Below, in pieces: positions 15,901 to 20,567 of a stretch of DNA of 20,567 nucleotides. The position numbers were made by a program, and so were the translations under genes. Within the stretch, counting starts at the first letter, position 1; the number at the start of each line of letters is the position of its first letter. Below the pieces are notes generated by a model that was not told the origin of the DNA, did not search any database, and worked only from the letters and a program-made list of their open reading frames with translations. Location: the NCBI GenBank assembly GCA_910588885.1, contig CAJUSQ010000043.1, positions 1 through 20,567 of the forward strand. The letters are read 5' to 3'. The DNA is from an uncultured Lachnospiraceae bacterium. GTDB taxonomy: Bacteria > Bacillota > Clostridia > Lachnospirales > Lachnospiraceae.

Positions 15901-16463
15901 TGGTTGACGCTTTTCTGCTCCATCAGGCCATGATCCTGCAGCTCCAGGAAGTAATTTCCTGCCCCGAAGATCTCCTGATGCCACAGAGCCGCTTCTTTGG
16001 CTTCCTCATAGGCCCCCCGGGCCAAAAGCTTGGGAATCTCTCCGGCCAGACAGGCACTTAAAGCGATAATCCCTTCATGATATTGCTCCAAAATCTCCCG
16101 GTCCACCCGGGGCCTGTAATAATATCCGTCCACAAACCCCTTGGAAACGATCTTCATCAGGTTTCCGTAGCCGGTTTGATTTTCCGCCAGCAGAACCAGA
16201 TGGTAGTAACGATCCTCTCCTTCCACCCGCTCCCGGTCAAACCGGGAACCGGGGGCCACATAGACCTCGCAGCCCAAAATAGGGTTAATCCCTGCTTCCT
16301 TCGCGGCCTTGTAAAAATCTATCACCCCGTACATGACCCCGTGATCCGTAATGGCCGCCGCCGTCATGCCCAGCTCCTTTACCCTTGCAACATATTCTTT
16401 GATTTTATTGGAACCGTCCAGCAGGCTGTATTCCGTATGGACGTGTAAATGTGCAAATGCCAT
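12981..16463 (-). CDS. dnaE: DNA polymerase III subunit alpha, DnaE type
   Basis: An 1160-residue C-family replicative polymerase. The N-terminal PHP domain starts HLHVHTEYSLLDG, with later motifs ITDHGVMYG and VATNDVHY. The polymerase core has GPGRGSAAGS (about 355-364) and the catalytic aspartates in PDIDIDF (about 396-402). A tandem helix-hairpin-helix region and the OB-fold (MVGGMIVDRTIKYTKNNKT to VFVRGRVS) follow, so the domain order is the DnaE one (PolC would carry an exonuclease inserted in PHP). In Firmicutes DnaE usually works beside PolC. The start at ATG 16463 is set by AAAGGA 8 nt upstream; an in-frame extension to 16508 runs through a GC-rich palindrome and is unlikely to be translated. 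It is first in the dnaE-pfkA-trmH group. Confidence 0.97.
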   Translation of the reverse strand: MAFAHLHVHTEYSLLDGSNKIKEYVARVKELGMTAAAITDHGVMYGVIDFYKAAKEAGINPILGCEVYVAPGSRFDRERVEGEDRYYHLVLLAENQTGYGNLMKIVSKGFVDGYYYRPRVDREILEQYHEGIIALSACLAGEIPKLLARGAYEEAKEAALWHQEIFGAGNYFLELQDHGLMEQKSVNQQLLRLSQDTGIELVATNDVHYTYDQDVEPHDILLCIQTGKKLSDENRMRYEGGQYYVKSEEEMKSLFPYALQALENTQKIADRCRVEIEFGVTKLPKYDVPDGLSSWEYLNKLCYEGLKRRYPENYGELEEKLKYELDVIRTMGYVDYFLIVWDFIHYARSQKIAVGPGRGSAAGSLVSYTLEITNIDPIRYNLLFERFLNPERVSMPDIDIDFCVERRQDVIDYVVEKYGKDRVVQIVTFGTLAARGVIRDVGRVMDLPYAFVDSIAKQIPTELGITIDKALGMNHELRSMYEGDESIRKLIDMSRRLEGLPRHTSMHAAGVVISQKAVDEYVPLSKASDGSITTQFTMTTLEELGLLKMDFLGLRNLTVIQDAVELIHKSKDEAFDIDLIDYDDKAVLDSLGTGKTDGVFQLESAGMKNFMKELKPRSLEDIIAGISLYRPGPMDFIPSYIRGKNNTGAIAYDCPQLEPILAPTYGCIVYQEQVMQIVRDLAGYTLGRSDLVRRAMSKKKGTVMEQERKNFVYGNPEEGVPGCIANGIDERVANKIYDEMIDFAKYAFNKSHAAAYAVVSYQTAFLKYYYPVEYMAALMTSVMNHSSKVSEYILSCRKMGVPVLPPDVNEGEGTFSVSGSGIRYGLAAIKSVSSSCIEKLCIEREERGPFQSLEDFLTRMADKDLNKRMVENFIKAGALDGLGGNRKQFMMIYATILDSVNQEKKNSMAGQMSLFDLVDESQKQEFEIKLPKVEEYARETMLAFEKEVLGVYISGHPLEEYEEKWRKNISRVTTDFLLDEESGQTKVLDGESAMVGGMIVDRTIKYTKNNKTMAFITLEDLVGTLEIIIFPNDYEKYKQLLEIDRKVFVRGRVSTEEEKNGKLICERMYGFDQAKKELWLQFDTVEQYTAREQEILELLRESDGGDGVVIYISDTRQMKRLPPSRNIGVNPEIVNILTKFLGEKNVKVVEKSIENQKKRD

Positions 16464-16491
16464 AACGCTCATCCTTTCCTGGGTATGATCC

Positions 16492-16507
16492 TGTCCGCCG
16501 GCGGACA
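16492..16507. repeat. Perfect 16-nt palindrome upstream of dnaE
   Basis: TGTCCGCCGGCGGACA is its own reverse complement and lies 29 nt before the dnaE start, between the ribosome binding site and the probable promoter. It may form a small hairpin in the leader or be a protein site. There is no U tract. Confidence 0.6.
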
Positions 16508-16563
16508 CGGCCTCTTTCGGGAATGGGCCCGCACTTTCCCGGGCGCAGTATCATACTTTCCAT

Positions 16564-16592
16564 ATTGTATCATAGAATCGAATTTGAGGGAA
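16564..16592 (-). promoter_or_regulatory. Possible promoter of the dnaE-pfkA-trmH group
   Basis: On the minus strand, TACAAT (16569-16564) is preceded by 17 nt and a poor -35 (TTCCCT, 16592-16587). A second -10-like TATGAT lies about 20 nt further downstream. The placement in the divergent gap makes one of them likely. Confidence 0.35.
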
Positions 16593-16639
16593 GCATGACA
16601 TTACAGAAAACTTTTTGTAAAAGAAAGTAAGGAATTTCA

Positions 16640-16669
16640 TTGACGCTCCCCACCGGGATAAAGTATAAT
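16640..16669 (+). promoter_or_regulatory. Promoter of the FIST-MCP-esterase operon
   Basis: TTGACG (16640-16645), 18 nt, TATAAT (16664-16669). The start codon of the FIST gene is 59 nt beyond the -10 box. This is one of the clearest promoters in the window. Confidence 0.8.
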
Positions 16670-16728
16670 GAATGATATCAGAAAAATTTATGAAGAAACA
16701 GAAAAACTTTTGGAGGAGGACAGCAGTT

Positions 16729-17784
16729 ATGCAGCAATTTTTTGGTATGAGCCGGAGCGGGAATTTAGCGGAAGCGGTTCATGGCATAAGCAGCCCGCAA
16801 TTTCTCATGCTGTTATCAAATAATAAGCAGTTTGAGTCCCATGTAATGGAATTGGAAAAGCTTTTTCCGGGCGTACCCAGTATTGGCTGCATCGGGATGA
16901 GTTATGGTGCCAGCATCGTAGAAGAAGGCGTCGGGATAATCGCATTTTCAAATGGGGTCACCGCAGTTGCCAACGTATTGGAACAGGTATCCCGAATGCC
17001 GGTAAAATACATACAGCGGTTGAAATCGGATATTCTGAAAATCGGCGCTTCCGGCCAGGACACGGTATGCATTGATTTCTGTACCGGAAACGACGCCTGC
17101 GCTTTAACTACCATGAATACCGCCTTAAAGCACAGCGGCATTTCCCTGGTAGGCGGAACCGGAGACGGCGGCAAGGTTTCCGCCAACGGAAGGGTATATC
17201 CGGATGCAGTCGCCTACGGACTGATTCGGAACCAGAACGGCCGGGTGAAAACATATAAGGAAAATATCTATCATCAGCTGGGAGACTATCGTTTTATCGC
17301 TTCCAATACGGACCGGGCCAAGTATATCATCGGCTCCTTAAACGGAAAACCGGCCAAGCAGGTCTATCAGGATATTCTGCATGTCACGGATCAGCAGATC
17401 TTAACTCAGACCTTTCAGAATCCTTTTGGAAAAATCAACGGGGACGACACCTGTATCATTTCTATTAAAGAGGTGAGCGGCAATGCATTGGCCTGCTTTC
17501 GTCAGGTAAATGACTCAGACGTGCTGATTCTGCTGGAGCTGGGCGATTACCGGGCAATCACCAAGGAAACGATTCAGAAAATCTGCCGGGAGTTTCCAAG
17601 ACGTTCGGCCGTATTCTCGGTCAACTGCCTGTTCCGGTACAAGCTGTTTTCCGAACACGGCTATATGCAGACCTATTTGAAGGAAATGACCGCCCTGGGC
17701 AGCCATGCCGGCTTAGTCGGATATGGGGAACACTATAACAACCGGTTTGTCAACCAGTCCATGACCTGTGCGGTATTTGAATAA
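16729..17784 (+). CDS. FIST-domain sensor protein
   Basis: A soluble protein of 351 residues with the FIST (F-box and intracellular signal transduction) layout. The N-terminal FIST part contains GCIGMSYGASIVEEGVGII and a hydrophobic VGGTGDGGKV segment (about residues 145-155 of this start); the C-terminal part (about 210-340) contains the FIST_C-type stretch GDDTCIISIKEVSG through VFSVNCLFRYKLF. FIST domains are predicted intracellular small-ligand sensors, possibly for amino acids or their derivatives, often linked to chemotaxis. No membrane helix or signal peptide is present. ATG 16729 was chosen because GGAGGA lies 8 nt upstream; an in-frame start at 16672 lies within the promoter's initiation region. 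An MCP-type gene follows after 14 nt, so the two are probably partners. Confidence 0.85.
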   Translation: MQQFFGMSRSGNLAEAVHGISSPQFLMLLSNNKQFESHVMELEKLFPGVPSIGCIGMSYGASIVEEGVGIIAFSNGVTAVANVLEQVSRMPVKYIQRLKSDILKIGASGQDTVCIDFCTGNDACALTTMNTALKHSGISLVGGTGDGGKVSANGRVYPDAVAYGLIRNQNGRVKTYKENIYHQLGDYRFIASNTDRAKYIIGSLNGKPAKQVYQDILHVTDQQILTQTFQNPFGKINGDDTCIISIKEVSGNALACFRQVNDSDVLILLELGDYRAITKETIQKICREFPRRSAVFSVNCLFRYKLFSEHGYMQTYLKEMTALGSHAGLVGYGEHYNNRFVNQSMTCAVFE

Positions 17785-17798
17785 AGGAGGGGAATCCC

Positions 17799-18740
17799 AT
17801 GATATTTTCCAGAAAAGAACGGAAGACAGCAGACCATAGTCTGAACAACGAAACGGGACTTTCCCCGGTGCTCCATGTCATTGAGAGCCTGAATGAATAC
17901 CGAACGGATCTGATCAACAAAGAAGTAGCTTCTCTGTTCGAGCTTAGCAGAGTCGGCAGCTCCTTTGACGGCGTGATTGAGAAAGCGGATAAATTCCAGA
18001 CTCAGCTGCAGGAATTCGGCGAATCTTTTTCCAATATCAATCAGGCTGCCGACCAGTACGGCCAGGTGCGCTCCGCCATTACCCAGGCTGTTACGGAAGC
18101 CCAGAGTAAAGTGGAGGCCCTGAAGGATACTTCCATGGCGGTAGAAAAATCCTACCGGGACATGGAACATACGTTTGGACAGCTTCAGTCTTCCGTAAAA
18201 AACATCCAGCATTGCATGAGCAAGATCGTATCCATCGCGGATCAGACGAATATCCTGGCAATTAATGCTTCCATTGAAGCCGCCAGAGCCGGACAGGACG
18301 GCAAAAGCTTTACCGTCGTTGTAGCCCGGGTAAGGGAATTGGCGGAAGAGATCAAGCAGCTGGCCAGTGAAGTAGACAGCGGCGTCCAGGATGTGGAGAG
18401 CGGTACCACCCAGCTGAACGGCAGTATTTCCGCTTCCGAACAGGCTCTTGGCCATAGCATTGAAACGGTAAACAGTACCTATGATTCTTTCTATGAGATT
18501 ACCAAAGCTGCAGAGGGTTCCGCCTCCGTACAGACGGAAATCTCCGGTGTAATCGAAGATTCCAGGCAGGCCCTGCAGGTTATTTACCGGTTTTTCGATG
18601 AGATCAAAGCTCAATATCAGGAAGTGGTAAAGCACATTGAACGGGCCAGCAGCTTAGGCACCATGAAAAGCGCCATGTTTGAAGATATAGATAATATGAT
18701 GTCCCAGATTCCGCCTATTATTATGGAAGCGGAGCATTGA
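17799..18740 (+). CDS. Cytoplasmic methyl-accepting chemotaxis-type signalling protein
   Basis: A 313-residue, almost wholly alpha-helical protein with a chemoreceptor signalling tip at about residues 145-190 (ADQTNILAINASIEAARAG, then VRELAEEIKQLA). This is the CheA/CheW-contacting hairpin; Q-T-N and E-A-A-R-A-G are intact. There are no transmembrane helices, no HAMP domain, no N-terminal sensor domain and no periplasmic loop; the N-terminal 100 residues are short coiled coil. It therefore needs a separate input, and the FIST protein encoded 14 nt upstream is the obvious candidate. The ribosome binding site GGAGGGG precedes the ATG. CheA/CheW genes are not in the window. The family is clear; the output (motility or other) is unknown. 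Confidence 0.88.
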   Translation: MIFSRKERKTADHSLNNETGLSPVLHVIESLNEYRTDLINKEVASLFELSRVGSSFDGVIEKADKFQTQLQEFGESFSNINQAADQYGQVRSAITQAVTEAQSKVEALKDTSMAVEKSYRDMEHTFGQLQSSVKNIQHCMSKIVSIADQTNILAINASIEAARAGQDGKSFTVVVARVRELAEEIKQLASEVDSGVQDVESGTTQLNGSISASEQALGHSIETVNSTYDSFYEITKAAEGSASVQTEISGVIEDSRQALQVIYRFFDEIKAQYQEVVKHIERASSLGTMKSAMFEDIDNMMSQIPPIIMEAEH

Positions 18741-18755
18741 AAGGAATGATACAGT

Positions 18756-19604
18756 ATGGCAGTATTTCAAGTGAACTTTATGGCAAAAACTTTGGGACGG
18801 ACAGTCCCCCTGTATGTGATTCTTCCCACGGATAAAACATATCTTCCGGGAATGCCGGAACGGGAAGCGGGAAAACCTTATAAGACTTTATATTTACTTC
18901 ATGGAGTAATCGGAAATTACACGGACTGGATCTACGGGACCAGAATTCAGCGATGGGCGGAGGAAAAGGATCTGGCCGTCGTAATGCCCTCCGGGGACAA
19001 TGCGTCCTATTTGGATCAGCCATGGAACTGTAACTGGTATGGGGAATTTATCGGCAGGGAGCTGGTGGAATTTACCAGAAAAACCTTTCCCCTTTCCCAC
19101 AAAAGAGAAGACACATATATTGGCGGGTTATCCATGGGCGGCGCCGGCGCAATGCGAAACGGTCTGAAATACCATGAGACTTTCGGAGCAATTATTTCCC
19201 TGTCCGGCGCCTTTATTACGGATGAAACGCTCCTTGTGAAAAATGAGCATCCCAGATTTCCGTCGGAAACCGAAGAGTTCAAGCATATGACCTTCGGGCC
19301 GGATCTGAAGGAGGCTTTGGAAAGCGACCGCAACCCCCATGTGCTGGTACGCCGGCTGGCAGAAGCAGGAACTGAATTCCCGCAAATCTATATGGCCTGC
19401 GGTGAGGATGATTTTCTGCTGCAGAAAAACGACGCCATGGCTGCTACTCTTTCAAAATACCAAGTTGCATTCCTCTATGAAAAAGGCCCCGGCGCCCATG
19501 AATGGGATTTCTGGGATGCCTATATCAAACGAGCTTTGGACTGGCTTCCTCTGGAGGATTCGACCGTCGGGTTGAGCAGTGGAAACGTTGGAATGGATAC
19601 ATAA
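18756..19604 (+). CDS. Serine esterase of the esterase D / tributyrin esterase family
   Basis: A 282-residue alpha/beta hydrolase without a signal peptide, so cytoplasmic. The oxyanion region is LYLLHGVIGNYTDW (45-58), the nucleophile S126 is in GLSMGG (124-129), the acid is in CGEDDF (D218 or D219), and the histidine is H248 in GAHEWDFW. This order and spacing match the putative-esterase family that includes S-formylglutathione hydrolase and small acyl-ester (tributyrin, acetyl or feruloyl) esterases. The natural substrate is unknown. It starts 15 nt after the MCP gene, so it is probably co-transcribed, though a functional tie to signalling is unproven. The site AAAGGA is 10 nt before ATG. 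It is followed by the inverted-repeat element at 19631-19731. Confidence 0.92.
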   Translation: MAVFQVNFMAKTLGRTVPLYVILPTDKTYLPGMPEREAGKPYKTLYLLHGVIGNYTDWIYGTRIQRWAEEKDLAVVMPSGDNASYLDQPWNCNWYGEFIGRELVEFTRKTFPLSHKREDTYIGGLSMGGAGAMRNGLKYHETFGAIISLSGAFITDETLLVKNEHPRFPSETEEFKHMTFGPDLKEALESDRNPHVLVRRLAEAGTEFPQIYMACGEDDFLLQKNDAMAATLSKYQVAFLYEKGPGAHEWDFWDAYIKRALDWLPLEDSTVGLSSGNVGMDT

Positions 19605-19630
19605 TTTCCTTTCCGGGAAGAGACATAATT

Positions 19631-19731
19631 TAGGGCTGTTGCAAAATGCAGCTGATATACAATATAGGAAAGGGATCCTTACGTTCCGAATGCCCTGTTT
19701 TGTATATCGCTGCTATTTTGCAGCAGCCCTA
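19631..19731. repeat. MITE-like inverted-repeat element, about 100 bp, with TA at both ends
   Basis: The left arm 19632-19662 and right arm 19700-19730 are each 31 nt and nearly perfect inverted complements: one substitution (T for C) and two single-base indels. The ends read TAGGGCTG and CAGCCCTA, so the arms begin with GGGCTG beside a TA on both sides, as in a TA target duplication. The inner 37 nt has no open frame. This is the layout of a small non-autonomous transposon (Tc1/mariner or IS630-like); the GGGCTGTTGCAAAA end also resembles IS6-type termini. No transposase is in the window. Confidence 0.65.
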
Positions 19732-19736
19732 TTTTT
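19632..19736 (+). terminator. Probable terminator for the FIST-MCP-esterase operon, formed by the inverted repeat
   Basis: On the plus strand the long hairpin of the inverted repeat is followed by TATTTTT (19730-19736), 28 nt after the esterase stop codon at 19604. On the minus side the hairpin is followed by TAAATTATG, a poor tract, so termination of the facing solute-binding gene would be weaker. Confidence 0.6.
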
Positions 19737-19765
19737 AAATAATCTTTATTTCTCCTGCCCGCTTT

Positions 19766-20567
19766 CTATTTCCCCAGCCAGGCATCCAGCTGTTTCTGAT
19801 TTTCTTCAATAATCTTATTCATCCCTGCCGCTTCCAGGGCATTCAGGAATTCCGGAATCATCTGCTCCGGATCCACCGTACCGCATTCCAGCGCCGGGGC
19901 ATATTTGCCAATTACCGCACTCACAGCAGAAACCTCTGTAGAAACGCTGCTGGAATCAAAGGTATAACCCACAAACTTGGATGCGGGAGCATTGGGATAC
20001 ATAAAATTCGGAATATTTTCCACAAATTCCTCGGTCAAAGGTTCTCTCTGATATATTTTGGATGCATCCCCATAAGAACCGACAAAGGTGCCGTAACCAC
20101 AGCTGGAAGCGTCAACCCCTTCCGGATAGCTGATAATGGGGCTGTCCCCGTTTTTCACATAGTGAGTCCCTTCTATCCCATAGTTCAGAATATTCGCTAA
20201 TTCCGTATTGGTATACATCAGTTCCAAAAATTCCACGACTTTTTCCGGCCGCTCACAGCTGGTGGATACACCCCAGCAGAAATTCACAATATTTCCGGAC
20301 TTGGTAATCAAGTCGGACATGGGAATGGATGCAATATTTTTTCCGGTCGTCTTTGCAAAATACGCATCACTCATGGAAACGCCGCCGTTGGAAACGAAAC
20401 CGAAAATCAATCCCTGGGTCATGGAATCCATGGTAGAATACCCATTGCTGATAGAGTCCGGCACACAATAGCCTTTCTCAAACCATTCCCGATGCATCAA
20501 ACATTTTTCCTTAAGGTATTGTTGGGAAAAGGTATGCAGCCCGTAGAAGCGGCTATGCAGACAGGGT
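19766..20567 (-). CDS. ABC transporter extracellular solute-binding protein, C-terminal part (runs off the right edge)
   Basis: About 266 C-terminal residues are present and the frame stays open to the window edge, so the start, signal peptide and lipobox are outside. The sequence shows features of the family-1 solute-binding lipoproteins with a DUF3502 tail: a lobe segment GIEGTHYVKNGDSPI, a Gly/Tyr-rich region (GYGTFVGSYGDASKIY), NFMYPNAPASKFVGYTFD, and the ending IIEENQKQLDAWLGK. Such proteins bind sugars or oligosaccharides on the cell surface for an ABC importer. Its permease genes are not in view. It faces the esterase gene and ends 35 nt from the inverted-repeat element. Confidence 0.85.
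   Translation of the reverse strand, partial: PCLHSRFYGLHTFSQQYLKEKCLMHREWFEKGYCVPDSISNGYSTMDSMTQGLIFGFVSNGGVSMSDAYFAKTTGKNIASIPMSDLITKSGNIVNFCWGVSTSCERPEKVVEFLELMYTNTELANILNYGIEGTHYVKNGDSPIISYPEGVDASSCGYGTFVGSYGDASKIYQREPLTEEFVENIPNFMYPNAPASKFVGYTFDSSSVSTEVSAVSAVIGKYAPALECGTVDPEQMIPEFLNALEAAGMNKIIEENQKQLDAWLGK

Noticed and set aside
17733..18635. A 300-residue minus-strand frame opposite the MCP gene.
   Set aside because: It is the antisense of the MCP gene. It has no recognisable domain and no ribosome binding site, and the plus-strand protein is a clear family member.
1..20567. CRISPR arrays, tRNA or rRNA genes, phage genes and complete insertion sequences.
   Set aside because: None was seen by reading both strands; no regularly spaced repeats and no transposase or integrase motifs were found.

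Overview
The window looks like a chromosomal segment of a low-to-mid GC Firmicute, most likely a gut Lachnospiraceae or related Clostridia. The reasons are strong AGGAGG-type ribosome binding sites, sigma-A-like promoters (TTGACA/TATAAT), the gene order dnaE-pfkA-TrmH methyltransferase, the clostridial glycerol operon with a DUF1667 protein, InlB-type repeat surface proteins, and a DUF3502 solute-binding protein. The genus cannot be fixed from this sequence alone.

Layout. (1) 1-198: the 5' end of an ABC-transporter ATPase gene leaves the window on the left, behind a near-consensus promoter. (2) 281-5236: a minus-strand glycerol operon, glpK, a GlpA-like FAD/BFD dehydrogenase, a GlpB-like FAD oxidoreductase and a DUF1667 protein. 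It has a clean promoter, a long leader hairpin followed by U5 (candidate attenuator upstream of glpK) and a terminator at 281-309. The genes would phosphorylate glycerol and oxidise glycerol-3-phosphate to DHAP, which can enter glycolysis. (3) 5289-6635: a three-part signalling protein, hemerythrin plus a CheX-like middle region plus a response-regulator receiver. (4) 6952-10505: a large secreted surface protein (signal peptide, beta-helix, InlB-type repeats, Gly/Ser linker, two C-terminal membrane helices), broken by one in-frame TGA and one frameshift, so probably a recent pseudogene. (5) 10814-11077: a short orphan protein with its own promoter. (6) 11159-16463: minus-strand dnaE, pfkA and a TrmH/SpoU RNA methyltransferase. 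(7) 16640-19604: a divergent plus-strand operon of a FIST-domain sensor, a soluble MCP-type signalling protein and a serine esterase. (8) 19631-19731: a MITE-like inverted repeat that probably also terminates transcription. (9) 19766-20567: the C-terminal part of a sugar-type ABC solute-binding lipoprotein gene running off the right edge.

The most interesting points are the leader hairpin of glpK, the hemerythrin/receiver fusion, the membrane-free FIST plus MCP pair, the doubly broken but otherwise intact surface-protein gene, a phosphofructokinase with Leu where the family usually has Asn beside the catalytic Asp, and the MITE-like element. No tRNA, rRNA, CRISPR array, transposase or phage gene was seen. 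Family assignments were made by reading motifs, without database searches.
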